A DNA stretch of 64,000 bases from Variovorax sp. J22G73. Its GTDB lineage: Bacteria; Pseudomonadota; Gammaproteobacteria; Burkholderiales; Burkholderiaceae_C. The notes beneath the pieces were generated by a model. It did not search any database. It was not told where the DNA came from and worked only from the letters and a program-made list of their open reading frames with translations. Below, piece after piece: positions 25,200 through 34,670 of the stretch (positions within the stretch are counted from its first letter, which is position 1; the number at the start of each line of letters is the position of its first letter). The position numbers were made by a program, and so were the translations under genes. The stretch is taken from NCBI RefSeq assembly GCF_030317035.1, contig NZ_JASZYK010000001.1, positions 186,001-250,000 of the forward strand. The letters run 5' to 3'.

Positions 25200-27608
25200 T
25201 CAGTTCCTGAACATGTCGAGGATGCGATTGCGCTCCTCGGGCGGTGCCGGCGGGCTCACCGGCGCACCGGTGAGCGCCTCAGCAGGCGCCACCGGCGCCG
25301 CCTCCACGCCCAGGCTCGCCACGCCGCGGCCCGGTGCGTAGTCGTCGTAATACCACTCGCCCCCCACGCTCACGATGCCCGGCGGCGGGTTGGCCGACAG
25401 CTCGGTCACCGGCACGCCCTTGATGGCGGTTTCCATGAAGGTGATCCAGATCGGCAGGCTCAGGCCGCCACCGGTCTCACGGTCGCCCAGGTTGCGCGGC
25501 GTGTCGTAGCCGATCCACGAGATGGCCGTCATCGTCGGCTGGAAGCCGGCGAACCAGGCGTCGAGCGAGTCGTTGGTGGTGCCGGTCTTGCCGTAGAGGT
25601 CGGGGCGCTTGAGCATGGCCTGCGCCTTGGCCGCGGTGCCGGCGCGCGCCACCGAGTTCAGCAGCGTGTCCATGATGAAGGCGTTGCGCTGCGGAATGGC
25701 GCGGTTGGCCTCGTTGAGCAGCGAGGGCTGCTTGTCGACCAGCACCTTGTCCTTGTGGTCGGTGATGCGGGTCACGAGGTACGGGTTGACGCGGTAACCG
25801 CCGTTGGCGAACACCGAGTAGCCCACTGCCATCTGCATCGGCGTGACCGAGCCCGCGCCCAGCGCCATCGGCAGGTAGGCCGGGTGCTTGTCCTTGTCGA
25901 AGCCGAAGTTGGTGATCCAGTCTTGCGCGTAGCGCGTGCCGATGGACTGCAGGATGCGGATCGACACGAGGTTCTTCGACTTCATCAGCGCGGTGCGCAT
26001 CGTCATCGGGCCGTCGTAGCCGCCGCCGTAGTTCTTCGGCTCCCAGGGCTGGCCGCCGGTGGTGCCGGCATCGAAGAAAAGCGGACCGTCGTTGATGACG
26101 GTGGCGGGCGTGAAGCCCTTCTCGAGCGCCGCCGAATAGATGAAGGGCTTGAAGCTGGACCCCGGCTGGCGCCAGGCCTGCGTGACGTGGTTGAACTTGT
26201 TCTTGCCGAAGTCGAAACCACCGACCAGCGCCTTGATGGCACCGTCACGCGGGTCCATGGCGACGAAGGCGCCTTCCACCTCGGGCAGCTGCGTGATTTC
26301 CCAGGTGTTCTTGGGTGTCTTCACCACGCGGATCACCGCGCCGCGGCGGATCTTGATGTTGGGCGGTGCCTTGTCCGAGAGGCCCGACTGCGCGGGCTTG
26401 AGTCCGTCGCCGGTGATCTGCACCGCATCGCCGTTGGCGCGCACGGCGTCGATCTGCTTGGCCGTGGCCTTGAGCACCACGGCCGCCATGACGTCGCCGT
26501 TGTCGGGGTGGTCGCTGAGCGCATCGTCCACGGCCTCGTCGACGTCCTTGGGGTCCGCCGGCAGGTCGACGAACTTCTCGGGGCCGCGATAAACCTGGCG
26601 GCGCTCGTAATCCATGATGCCCTTGCGCAGCGACTTGTACGCGGCTGCCTGGTCGGCCGCCACCAGCGAGGTGTAGACCTTCAGGCCGCGCGTGTAGGTG
26701 CTGTCGCCGTACTGCGCGTACATGAGCTGGCGCACGGTTTCGGCGACGTACTCGGCGTGCAGGCGGGTCGGGTCGGCGGCATCGCGCAGGTGCAGCTCTT
26801 CCTTCTTCGCTTCGGCCGCCTGCTCGGCGGTGATGAAGCCGGCGTCCTGCATGCGATCGATCACGTAGAACTGGCGCCCGCGCGCGCGCTGCGGGTTGTT
26901 CACCGGGTTGTTCGCGCCGGGGGCCTTGGGCAGGCCGGCGAGCATGGCCGCCTGCGCGATCGTGAGCTCCTGCAGCGGCTTGCCGAAATACGCCTCGGAG
27001 GCGGCGGCAAAGCCGTAGGCACGGTTGCCCAGGTAGATCTGGTTCAGGTAGATCTCGAAGATCTGGTCCTTGCTGAGCAGGTGCTCCAGCTTGAAGGTCA
27101 GCAGCACCTCGTAGATCTTGCGCGTCAGCGTCTTCTCGGAGCTGAGGTAGACGTTGCGCGCCACCTGCATCGTGATGGTCGACGCGCCTTGGCTCTTCAC
27201 GCGGTTCATGTTGGCCAGGCCCGCGCGGACCATGCCCTTGTAGTCGACGCCGCCATGATCGTAGAAGCGGGTGTCTTCAGCGGCGAGCACCGCGTCTTTC
27301 ACCACCTTCGGAATGGCGGAGATGGGCGTGAGGTTGCGACGCTCCTCGCCGAATTCGCCGATCAGGATGCCCTCGGCCGAGAACACCCGCAGCGGCAGCT
27401 TGGGCCGGTAGTCAGAGAGCTCGGTGATGTCGGGCAGGTTCGGATACGCGACCGCCAGCGCCACCGCCACCACGCACAGCACCGACAGCACGCCGGCAGC
27501 GGCGATGCCGAAGCCCCAGAAGAAAAGGCGCAAAAGCCATCTCAGCCAGGTCGGGCGTCGGGGGGGAGGGGTCTTGGCTGGCCCTTTGGGGCTTGATGTT
27601 TCTTGCAT
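25200..27608 (-). CDS. mrcA: Penicillin-binding protein 1A (bifunctional peptidoglycan synthase)
   Basis: An 802-residue inner-membrane enzyme that polymerises and cross-links peptidoglycan. A Pro-rich cytoplasmic tail and one helix (about 20-50) precede the GT51 glycosyltransferase domain with catalytic Glu111 (AAEDTRFYDHGG) and GASTITMQVARN. An OB-like insert follows, then the transpeptidase domain with SxxK at Ser484-Lys487 (GSSFKPF), SxN (KSKNLV) and KTGTT. A GTG at 27626 would add six residues, but TATAAT on the minus strand at 27632-27637 leaves almost no leader for it, so I favour the ATG at 27608. It is divergent from pilM, a standard neighbour. Confidence 0.95.
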   Translation of the reverse strand: MQETSSPKGPAKTPPPRRPTWLRWLLRLFFWGFGIAAAGVLSVLCVVAVALAVAYPNLPDITELSDYRPKLPLRVFSAEGILIGEFGEERRNLTPISAIPKVVKDAVLAAEDTRFYDHGGVDYKGMVRAGLANMNRVKSQGASTITMQVARNVYLSSEKTLTRKIYEVLLTFKLEHLLSKDQIFEIYLNQIYLGNRAYGFAAASEAYFGKPLQELTIAQAAMLAGLPKAPGANNPVNNPQRARGRQFYVIDRMQDAGFITAEQAAEAKKEELHLRDAADPTRLHAEYVAETVRQLMYAQYGDSTYTRGLKVYTSLVAADQAAAYKSLRKGIMDYERRQVYRGPEKFVDLPADPKDVDEAVDDALSDHPDNGDVMAAVVLKATAKQIDAVRANGDAVQITGDGLKPAQSGLSDKAPPNIKIRRGAVIRVVKTPKNTWEITQLPEVEGAFVAMDPRDGAIKALVGGFDFGKNKFNHVTQAWRQPGSSFKPFIYSAALEKGFTPATVINDGPLFFDAGTTGGQPWEPKNYGGGYDGPMTMRTALMKSKNLVSIRILQSIGTRYAQDWITNFGFDKDKHPAYLPMALGAGSVTPMQMAVGYSVFANGGYRVNPYLVTRITDHKDKVLVDKQPSLLNEANRAIPQRNAFIMDTLLNSVARAGTAAKAQAMLKRPDLYGKTGTTNDSLDAWFAGFQPTMTAISWIGYDTPRNLGDRETGGGLSLPIWITFMETAIKGVPVTELSANPPPGIVSVGGEWYYDDYAPGRGVASLGVEAAPVAPAEALTGAPVSPPAPPEERNRILDMFRN

Positions 27609-27631
27609 GGAGGGCCGGAGAGTCACCGGAC

Positions 27632-27637
27632 ATTATA
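27632..27637 (-). promoter_or_regulatory. Consensus -10 element for mrcA
   Basis: A perfect TATAAT on the minus strand (ATTATA on plus), 24 bases before the chosen mrcA start. No good -35 hexamer is seen at the expected spacing. The rest of the gap to pilM (27638-27848) is AT-richer and contains TTACAAA twice (near 27698 and 27817) but no promoter that I would call. Confidence 0.45.
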
Positions 27638-27848
27638 AAAAGCCGCTCCCTTCCCACGATCCGATCTTTGTTGCCCTTGCATTGCCCTAATTCAAAAGTT
27701 ACAAAATGCGGATTTGACGTCAGGTTTTGACAACGGATGTGTGTTTTGCGCCCCGGCGTTGCTTGGTAGGTGCTACGCCTGCTGCTAGCATGCAACCGAA
27801 CGCAAATTTTTCTATTGGTTACAAATACAGGGGATAGAGGAACCTACC

Positions 27849-28928
27849 TTGGCTGCTCTTGGATCATTGTTTCGTCGTCAGAACGCTCCCCTGCTCGGGC
27901 TGGACGTCAGTTCGTCCAGCGTCAAGCTGGTCGAGCTCGGCCGTGAGGCCAGCGGCAAGCTGGTCCTGGAACGCTGCGCCATCGAACCCCTGGAACGTGG
28001 CTGGATCACCGACGGCAACGTCGAGAAGTTCGACGAGGTGGCGGAAGCCGTTCGCCGCGTCATTCGCAAGAGCGGCACCCGCACCCGCAATGTCGCGCTC
28101 GCGCTGCCGCCTTCGGCGGTGATCACCAAGAAGATCATTCTTCCCGGTGGCATGAGCGAGCAGGAACTCGAGATCCAGGTCGAGTCCGAAGCCAACCAGT
28201 ACATCCCGTTCTCGCTGGACGAAGTGAGCCTCGACTTCTGCGTGACGGGTCCGAGCACCTCGTCGCCCGGCGACGTCGAAGTGCTGATCGCCGCGTCCCG
28301 CAAGGAAAAGGTCCAGGACCGCGAAGGCTTGGCCGAAGCCGCTGGCTTGAAGGCGATGATTCTCGACGTCGAGTCATACGCCTCGCGCCTGGCCACAGCC
28401 CGCCTGATCGAGCAGTTGCCCGGCAAGGGCACCGACGCCATCGTCGCGCTGTTCGAAGTGGGCGCGTTCACCACCAGCATGCAGGTGCTGCGCAACCAGG
28501 AAGTGCTGTATGACCGCGACCAGGCCTTCGGCGGCGCGCAGCTCACCCAGCTGATCGTTCGCCAGTACGGGTTCTCCGGCGAAGAGGCCGAAGCCAAGAA
28601 GCGCAACGGCGACCTCCCCGACGACTACGGCTCGGGCGTACTCAAGCCCTTCGTGGAAAGCATCGCGCAGGAAATTGCGCGCGCGCTGCAGTTCTTCTTC
28701 ACCAGCACGCCGCACAACCGGGTGGACTACGTGCTGCTCGCGGGCGGCTCCGCATCGCTGCCGGGCTTGACCAATGCGGTGACCCGGCAGACCTCGTTCG
28801 CCTGCTCGCTGCTGAACCCCTTCGACGGCATGGAACTCAGCTCGAACATCCGCGAGAAGAAGGTTCGGCGCGAGGCGCCTTCCTATCTGACCTCATGCGG
28901 TCTGGCCATGCGGAGGTTCCTGCAGTGA
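27849..28928 (+). CDS. pilM: Type IV pilus inner-membrane platform protein PilM
   Basis: A 359-residue actin-like (FtsA-fold) cytoplasmic protein that docks on PilN at the inner-membrane platform of the type IV pilus. It opens with a rare TTG start (27849), supported by AGAGGA about 8 bases upstream and by the conserved N-terminus (LFRRQNAPLLGLDVSSSSVKLVEL). Nucleotide-binding elements include GLDVSSSSVK and LAGGSASLPGL. Its stop overlaps the GTG start of pilN by 4 bases. First gene of pilMNOPQ. Confidence 0.94.
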   Translation: MAALGSLFRRQNAPLLGLDVSSSSVKLVELGREASGKLVLERCAIEPLERGWITDGNVEKFDEVAEAVRRVIRKSGTRTRNVALALPPSAVITKKIILPGGMSEQELEIQVESEANQYIPFSLDEVSLDFCVTGPSTSSPGDVEVLIAASRKEKVQDREGLAEAAGLKAMILDVESYASRLATARLIEQLPGKGTDAIVALFEVGAFTTSMQVLRNQEVLYDRDQAFGGAQLTQLIVRQYGFSGEEAEAKKRNGDLPDDYGSGVLKPFVESIAQEIARALQFFFTSTPHNRVDYVLLAGGSASLPGLTNAVTRQTSFACSLLNPFDGMELSSNIREKKVRREAPSYLTSCGLAMRRFLQ

Positions 28929-29545
28929 TCCTCATCAACCTGCTTCCCCACCGCGAAGCTGCACGCAAGAAGCGTCGCGAGGCGTTCTACGGCACCCTGG
29001 GCGGCGCGGCCGTTCTCGGCCTGCTGATTGCCGGACTGGGCTACCTGTGGTTCGAAGCCCAGATCGCGGCTCAGCAATCCAAGAACGGCTTCCTGCAGGC
29101 CGAAATCAAGAAGCTCGAAGTCGAGATCAAGGAAATCTCGACGTTGCAGGAAGAAATCGCCGGCTTGCGCGCGCGCCAGCTGGCAGTCGAAGACCTGCAG
29201 GGCGACCGCAACCTGCCGGTGCATTTGCTCAACGAGCTGGTGCGGCAGTTGCCCGACGGTGTCTACCTGACCAACATGAAGCAGGAGAACCAGACCGTCA
29301 CCCTGCAAGGCATGGCGCAATCGAACGAGCGCGTCTCTGAGCTGCTGCGCAACCTGGGCAACAACAGCCCCTGGCTCGTTAAGCCTGAACTGGTCGAAAT
29401 CACCTCGGCCAACGTCAACCTGAGCCAGCGCGACCAGCGCCGCGTCGCGAACTTCACGATGCGCATCGGCCTGAAGCGGCCCACCGACGCGCAGAAGGCC
29501 GCCGCCGACAAGGCCTTGGCCGCAGCGGCGCAGACCAAGGGGTAA
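28925..29545 (+). CDS. pilN: Type IV pilus assembly protein PilN
   Basis: A 206-residue bitopic inner-membrane protein. The GTG at 28925 is chosen because it yields the conserved cytoplasmic N-terminus ILINLLPHREAARKKRR, the segment that binds PilM, and overlaps the pilM stop (GTGA). One helix (about 22-42), a coiled-coil stretch (about 45-85) and a ferredoxin-like periplasmic domain follow. It forms the alignment subcomplex with PilO between the PilM platform and the PilP-PilQ gate. Confidence 0.94.
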   Translation: MILINLLPHREAARKKRREAFYGTLGGAAVLGLLIAGLGYLWFEAQIAAQQSKNGFLQAEIKKLEVEIKEISTLQEEIAGLRARQLAVEDLQGDRNLPVHLLNELVRQLPDGVYLTNMKQENQTVTLQGMAQSNERVSELLRNLGNNSPWLVKPELVEITSANVNLSQRDQRRVANFTMRIGLKRPTDAQKAAADKALAAAAQTKG

Positions 29546-29551
29546 TCGATC

Positions 29552-30229
29552 ATGGCAAGCAATCGCCCCTCCCAGAAAGTAGATGTCGCCGCGGCGCTTC
29601 GCCGTTTCGGCGAGCAGTTCCGCGGACTCAATCCGAACGATCCGTCGATGTGGCCGACGGTGCCTCGCTACGCGCTGTGCCTGGCCGTGACCGCGCTGGT
29701 GCTGGTCGCCCTGTGGTTCGTCTGGCTGACCAATTCGAACGACGAACTCGAAAGCGAACGCAGCAAGGAAGTCGCGCTCAAGGCCGACTACTCGAAGAAG
29801 GTGGCGCAGGCCGCCAACCTCGAGCTGCTGAAGAAGCAGCGCGAGCAGGTGCAGCAATACGTGACCTTGCTCGAGAAGCAATTGCCCAGCAAAGCGGAAA
29901 TGGACGCGCTGCTCTCGGACATCAACCAGGCGGGCCTTGGTCGCAGCCTGCAGTTCGAGCTGTTCCGCCCGGGCCAGGTGTCGGTGAAGGACTATTACGC
30001 CGAGCTGCCGATCGCTGTGCGCGTCACCGGTCGCTATCACGACATGGGGGCCTTCGTGGCCGACGTGGCGGCGCTGTCGCGCATCGTGACGCTGAACAAC
30101 ATCACGGTCACGCCGCAGAAGGACAAGGACATGCTGACGATGGACACCACGGCGCGCACCTTCCGCTACCTTGACGACGACGAGCGGGCCGCACAGAAAC
30201 GGGCCGCCACGCAGAAGGTGAAAAAGTGA
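29552..30229 (+). CDS. pilO: Type IV pilus assembly protein PilO
   Basis: A 225-residue bitopic inner-membrane protein that pairs with PilN. It has a cytoplasmic N-terminus with NPNDPSMWP, one helix (about 40-60), a coiled coil (about 65-105, SKEVALKADYSKKVAQ onward) and a periplasmic PilO domain (YYAELPIAVRVTGRYHDMGAFVADVAALSRIVTL). It begins six bases after pilN and its stop overlaps the pilP start by 4 bases. Confidence 0.94.
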   Translation: MASNRPSQKVDVAAALRRFGEQFRGLNPNDPSMWPTVPRYALCLAVTALVLVALWFVWLTNSNDELESERSKEVALKADYSKKVAQAANLELLKKQREQVQQYVTLLEKQLPSKAEMDALLSDINQAGLGRSLQFELFRPGQVSVKDYYAELPIAVRVTGRYHDMGAFVADVAALSRIVTLNNITVTPQKDKDMLTMDTTARTFRYLDDDERAAQKRAATQKVKK

Positions 30230-30768
30230 AGGCCGTAGCCAAGATTCTCTGGCTGACGCTGGCCGCGTTGGGGCTGAGCGCCTGCGAATCCGATCAGGGT
30301 GAGACGCAGCGCTGGATGGCCGAGCAGCGCGCACAGGTCAAGCCTTCGGTGCCGCCGATCACCGCCCCGAAGAAGTTCACGCCGCAGGCCTACACCGAAG
30401 CAACTTCGTTCGAGCCCTTCAACATATTGAAGCTGACGCAGGCGCTGCGCCGCGAGTCGAACCAGCCCACCACGTCGGAGCTGATCGCGCCGGAACTTGC
30501 ACGCCGCAAAGAGGCGCTCGAAGCCTTCCCGCTCGACGCCATTGCCATGGTGGGCAGCATGAACCGCAACAGCCAGCCGGTGGCGCTGGTGCGCGTCGAC
30601 AAGCTCCTCTACAAGGTGCGCGTCGGCGAGTACCTGGGACTCAACTACGGGCGCATCACCCGTATCAACGAAACCGAAGTCGGCCTGCGCGAGATCGTGC
30701 AGGACGCGGCCGGTGAATGGATCGAGCGCGTCGCAACGCTGCAGCTGCAAGAGAGTGGAAAGAAATGA
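30226..30768 (+). CDS. pilP: Type IV pilus assembly lipoprotein PilP
   Basis: A 180-residue inner-membrane lipoprotein (lipobox LSAC, Cys20) linking the PilNO dimer to the secretin PilQ. A flexible N-terminal segment (about 25-75) is followed by the compact beta-domain with MVGSMNRNSQPVALVRVDKLLYKVRVGEYLG and GRITRINETEVGLREIV, both typical. The ATG overlaps the pilO stop and the TGA overlaps the pilQ start. Confidence 0.94.
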   Translation: MKAVAKILWLTLAALGLSACESDQGETQRWMAEQRAQVKPSVPPITAPKKFTPQAYTEATSFEPFNILKLTQALRRESNQPTTSELIAPELARRKEALEAFPLDAIAMVGSMNRNSQPVALVRVDKLLYKVRVGEYLGLNYGRITRINETEVGLREIVQDAAGEWIERVATLQLQESGKK

Positions 30769-32909
30769 ACCCCAAAAATTCCAAAATGGCACAGTGGCTG
30801 CGCGCGGCAGGACTGGGTCTGCTGGCCTTCGGTGCACTGGCCGCAGCCCATGCGCAAAACGCCATCGAGGCGGTGACCAGTTCCACGCAATCCGGTGCGG
30901 AGGTGGTTCGCATCGATCTCGCGCAACCGCTCACGGCCGTACCAGCTGGGTTTGCCGTTCAGACGCCTGCGCGCATCGCGCTCGACTTCCCGGGCGTCAC
31001 GAACGGCATCGGCCGTTCCGCCATTGAAGTGAACCAGGGCAACCTTCGTTCCGTCAACGTGGTGCAGGTGGGCGAGCGCAGCCGCGTGGTGCTGAACCTG
31101 AAGCAGGCCACGGCCTACAAGGCAGAGATTCAGGGCAAATCGCTGCTGGTCGTTCTCGAGCCTGCCGCGGGCGCGGCGCTCGCCACGTCCGCGGCAACGG
31201 CATTCGCCGAGAACCGCAACCGCGACACGCTGCCGCTGCGGGACGTCGACTTCCGGCTCGGCAGCGACAGCACCGGCCGCGTGATCGTCGACCTTCCGAA
31301 CAACCAGGTCGGCGTGGACGTCAAGCAACAGGGCAAGAACCTGGTCGTCGAGTTCACCAAGTCGACGCTGCCCGAAGGCCTGCGTCGCCGCCTCGACGTT
31401 GCCGATTTCGGCACGCCCGTGCAGCTCATCACCTCGCAGCAGTCGGGCGACCGCGTCCGCATGACGATCGAAGGCAAGGGCGACTGGGAGCACAGCGCCT
31501 ACCAGAGCGAAAACCAGTTTGTGGTCGAAATGCGCGCCCGCAAGGTCGACCCGACGAAGCTGACCCAAGGCGTGGGCTACAACGGCGAGAAGCTGTCGCT
31601 CAACTTCCAGAACATCGAGATCCGCTCGCTGTTGCAGGTGATCGCCGACTTCACGAACTTCAACATCGTGACCTCGGACTCCGTGACTGGCGCGCTGACG
31701 CTGCGGCTGAAGGATGTGCCGTGGGACCAGGCGCTCGACATCATCATGCAGGCCAAGAACCTGGGTATGCGTAAGAACGGCAGCGTGCTGTGGATCGCGC
31801 CCAAGGACGAACTGAACGCCAAGGAAAAGCTCGAGTTCGAGGCGAAGGCCGCGATTGAAAACCTGGAGCCGCTGCGCACGCAGTCATTTCAGCTCAACTA
31901 CACCAAGGCACTTGTCATTGCGCAAGGCCTGACCGGGACGGGAGCCTCCGCAGGCGGTTCCGGTGGCGGTGGTGCAAGCGGCACGGCGACCCGTATCCTG
32001 AGCCCTCGCGGCAGCGTGATTGCCGAGTCGCGCACGAACCAGCTCTTCGTGTCCGACATTCCATCTCGCCTTGCGCAGGTTTCCGAGTTGATCCAGAAGC
32101 TCGACATTCCCGTTCGCCAGGTGCTGATCGAGGCCCGGATCGTCGAGGCGTCCGACACCTTCGGCAAGTCGCTGGGCGTCAAGCTCGGGGGCGGCATCGC
32201 CGGTGAGCGTTTTGCTTCCTCGGCCGGCAACCGTGCCTTTGCCAACGTCGGGACGATCCCGACGTCGAACAGCACCGGAGGCTCTTCCAGTACCTTCACG
32301 AACTCCAACTTCGTCAACCTCCCCGCAGGCGACGCAGGCGGTACCGGCAACGCGGCAGGCACCTTCGCGATCTCGCTGTTCAACTCGAGCTTCTCGCGCA
32401 TGCTGAACCTGGAAATCTCCGCGCTCGAAGCCGACGGCAAGGGCAAGCTGGTGTCCAGCCCCCGCGTCATCACGGCCGACCAGACCAAAGCGCTGATCGA
32501 GCAGGGTGAAGAAATTCCGTACCAGCAAGCCACGTCCAGCGGCGCGACCTCGATCTCGTTCCGCAAGGCGGTGCTGAAGCTCGAAGTGACGCCGCAGATC
32601 ACGCCCGAAGGCAACATCATCCTCACGCTGGACGTGAGCAAGGACGCCCGCGGCGTGAATACCTCGGCGGGCCCGGCCATCAACACCAAGCACGTGCAGA
32701 CCGAGGTGCTGGTGGAGAATGGCGGCACGGTCGTCATCGGTGGTATCTTCGAGCTCACCGAAACCAATGACGAATCGCGCGTGCCGGTGCTGGGTGAAGT
32801 GCCCTACCTGGGTGCACTGTTCCGCAAGCGCGAACGCGTTGCCAACAAGACCGAAATGCTCGTCTTTATCACCCCGAAGATGATTACCGACCGCAACGCC
32901 GCGCGCTGA
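30765..32909 (+). CDS. pilQ: Type IV pilus secretin PilQ
   Basis: A 714-residue outer-membrane secretin through which the pilus passes. The start at 30765 overlaps the pilP stop and gives a standard signal peptide (cleavage AHA-QN, residue 31 or so). Two AMIN domains (about 35-240) bind peptidoglycan. Next come the secretin N0/STN-type domain (NFQNIEIRSLLQVIADFTNFNIV), an N1 domain with a Gly/Ser-rich insert (ASAGGSGGGGASG), and the secretin core (LKLEVTPQITPEGNIIL; VIGGIFEL; VPYLGALFRKR; LVFITPKMI). Complete, with no frameshift. Confidence 0.95.
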   Translation: MNPKNSKMAQWLRAAGLGLLAFGALAAAHAQNAIEAVTSSTQSGAEVVRIDLAQPLTAVPAGFAVQTPARIALDFPGVTNGIGRSAIEVNQGNLRSVNVVQVGERSRVVLNLKQATAYKAEIQGKSLLVVLEPAAGAALATSAATAFAENRNRDTLPLRDVDFRLGSDSTGRVIVDLPNNQVGVDVKQQGKNLVVEFTKSTLPEGLRRRLDVADFGTPVQLITSQQSGDRVRMTIEGKGDWEHSAYQSENQFVVEMRARKVDPTKLTQGVGYNGEKLSLNFQNIEIRSLLQVIADFTNFNIVTSDSVTGALTLRLKDVPWDQALDIIMQAKNLGMRKNGSVLWIAPKDELNAKEKLEFEAKAAIENLEPLRTQSFQLNYTKALVIAQGLTGTGASAGGSGGGGASGTATRILSPRGSVIAESRTNQLFVSDIPSRLAQVSELIQKLDIPVRQVLIEARIVEASDTFGKSLGVKLGGGIAGERFASSAGNRAFANVGTIPTSNSTGGSSSTFTNSNFVNLPAGDAGGTGNAAGTFAISLFNSSFSRMLNLEISALEADGKGKLVSSPRVITADQTKALIEQGEEIPYQQATSSGATSISFRKAVLKLEVTPQITPEGNIILTLDVSKDARGVNTSAGPAINTKHVQTEVLVENGGTVVIGGIFELTETNDESRVPVLGEVPYLGALFRKRERVANKTEMLVFITPKMITDRNAAR

Positions 32910-32932
32910 CGCGCGGGCGTAGCAGCCACCGC

Positions 32933-33487
32933 GTGGCGGTCGCACTCGTCGGTTTGCCCGGCGCCGGAAAATCCGCAGTGGGCCGGCGCCTGGGAATGCG
33001 GCTGGACCTTCCCTTCATCGACACCGATCACGTGATCGAGCAGCGCATCGGCTGCTCGATCCGCGACTACTTCGACCGCGAGGGCGAAGCCTCCTTCCGC
33101 GACCTCGAGCAGAGCGTGATCGCCGACCTGGCCGCCAGCGCCGAGGGCGTGCTGGCCACCGGCGGGGGCGCGGTGCTCAGGGAGGCCAACCGCAACCAGT
33201 TGCGCGATCACTTCCACGTGATCTACCTGCGCTCCTCCCCCGAAGACCTGTTCCGGCGACTGCGCCACGACGTCAAGCGGCCCTTGCTCCAGGTGGCCGA
33301 TCCGCTGGGTCGGCTGCGGGAGCTGCACGACGCGCGCGACCCGTTCTACCGAGAAACCGCCCACGACGTGGTCGACACCGGTCGGCCTTCCATCGCCATG
33401 TTGGTGAACATCATCGTGATGCAGCTGGAGCTGGCCGGCATCGTCGAGCCCGGCGCCCATCCCGAAGAGCCTGGCGCCGGAACCTGA
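32933..33487 (+). CDS. aroK: Shikimate kinase
   Basis: A 184-residue kinase phosphorylating shikimate in aromatic amino acid biosynthesis. The P-loop is at 7-15 (GLPGAGKSA); the shikimate-binding DTD motif is in FIDTDHVIE; the GGGAV loop and the lid Arg (KRPLL) are present. The start is taken as GTG at 32933, since no in-frame ATG lies between it and the pilQ stop; its ribosome binding site is poor. The pilQ-aroK-aroB order is shared widely among Proteobacteria. Confidence 0.93.
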   Translation: MAVALVGLPGAGKSAVGRRLGMRLDLPFIDTDHVIEQRIGCSIRDYFDREGEASFRDLEQSVIADLAASAEGVLATGGGAVLREANRNQLRDHFHVIYLRSSPEDLFRRLRHDVKRPLLQVADPLGRLRELHDARDPFYRETAHDVVDTGRPSIAMLVNIIVMQLELAGIVEPGAHPEEPGAGT

Positions 33488-33560
33488 GGCCGCAGCCGGC
33501 GCGGCTCGGTCGGTCGGTGCGGGTCAGCCGGCCCCGGCCGCAGCGCCTAAACTCGCTGCC

Positions 33561-34670
33561 ATGTCTTTGCCTGTACTTTCCGTTTCGCCAGAACGCGTCG
33601 ACATCCAGCTCGGCGACCGCAGCTACCCGATCCTCATCGGCGCCGGCCTGCTCGACGACCCCCGGAATTTCGCCGCCGCGCCGGCCGCCGCTTCCGCCCT
33701 GATCGTCAGCAACACCACGGTGGCGCCGCTCTACGCCAAGGCGCTGAAGGCCGCGCTGGCGGGCCGCTATCGCACGGTTCATCTGCTCGAGCTGCCCGAC
33801 GGCGAAGTGCACAAGAACCTGCAGACGCTGAACCTGATCTTCGACGCCCTGCTGGGCCACGGCAGCGACCGCAAGACGGTGCTGTTCGCCCTGGGTGGCG
33901 GCGTGGTGGGCGACATGACCGGCTTTGCCGCCGCCAGCTACATGCGCGGCGTGCCCTTCATCCAGGTGCCGACCACCCTGCTGGCGCAGGTCGATTCGTC
34001 GGTCGGCGGCAAGACGGCCATCAACCATCCGCTGGGCAAGAACATGATCGGCGCGTTCTACCAGCCGCAGCTGGTGGTGTGCGACCTGTCCACGCTGCAG
34101 ACGCTGCCCCCGCGCGAGTTGAGCGCGGGGCTGGCCGAGGTCATCAAGTACGGGCCGATCCACGACATGGCCTTTTTCGACTGGATCGAGGCCAACGTCG
34201 ATGCGCTGGTGGCGCGCGATCCTGCCGCGCTGGCCTACGCCGTGAAGCGCAGCTGCGAGATCAAGGCGCTGGTGGTCGGGCAGGACGAGCGCGAGACCGG
34301 CCTGCGCGCCATTCTGAATTTCGGCCACACCTTCGGCCACGCGATCGAGTCGGGACTGGGCTACGGCGAGTGGCTGCACGGCGAGGGCGTCGGCTGCGGC
34401 ATGGTCATGGCGGCGCACCTGTCGCAACGGCTGGGCGGCGTGGATGCGGCCTTTGTCGAGCGGCTCACGCGGCTGATCCAGCGCGCCGGGCTGCCGACCG
34501 TCGGCCCGGCACTCGGCGCGGAGCGCTACCTGGAGCTGATGCGCGTCGACAAGAAATCGGAAGCCGGCGAGACCCGCTTCGTGGTGATCGACAAGCCCGG
34601 CTCGGCCGTGGTCCGCAGTGCGCCCGACGCGCTGGTGCGCGAAGTGCTCGCGCAGTGCTGCGAGGGATGA
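33561..34670 (+). CDS. aroB: 3-Dehydroquinate synthase
   Basis: A 369-residue NAD- and metal-dependent enzyme converting DAHP to 3-dehydroquinate, the second shikimate step. Signatures: [26 protein letters not shown] (NAD binding), [23 protein letters not shown], and metal ligands in LAEVIKYG (Glu), NFGHTFGHA (His) and LHGEGVGCG (His). A candidate -10 TAAACT lies at 33548-33553, only 8 bases before the ATG. The stop overlaps the next start by 4 bases. Confidence 0.96.
   Translation: MSLPVLSVSPERVDIQLGDRSYPILIGAGLLDDPRNFAAAPAAASALIVSNTTVAPLYAKALKAALAGRYRTVHLLELPDGEVHKNLQTLNLIFDALLGHGSDRKTVLFALGGGVVGDMTGFAAASYMRGVPFIQVPTTLLAQVDSSVGGKTAINHPLGKNMIGAFYQPQLVVCDLSTLQTLPPRELSAGLAEVIKYGPIHDMAFFDWIEANVDALVARDPAALAYAVKRSCEIKALVVGQDERETGLRAILNFGHTFGHAIESGLGYGEWLHGEGVGCGMVMAAHLSQRLGGVDAAFVERLTRLIQRAGLPTVGPALGAERYLELMRVDKKSEAGETRFVVIDKPGSAVVRSAPDALVREVLAQCCEG

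Noticed and set aside
27760..27785. A sigma-54-like GG-N10-GC spacing upstream of pilM
   Set aside because: Only the two dinucleotides fit; the flanking bases do not match the -24/-12 consensus, so it is not reported as a promoter.
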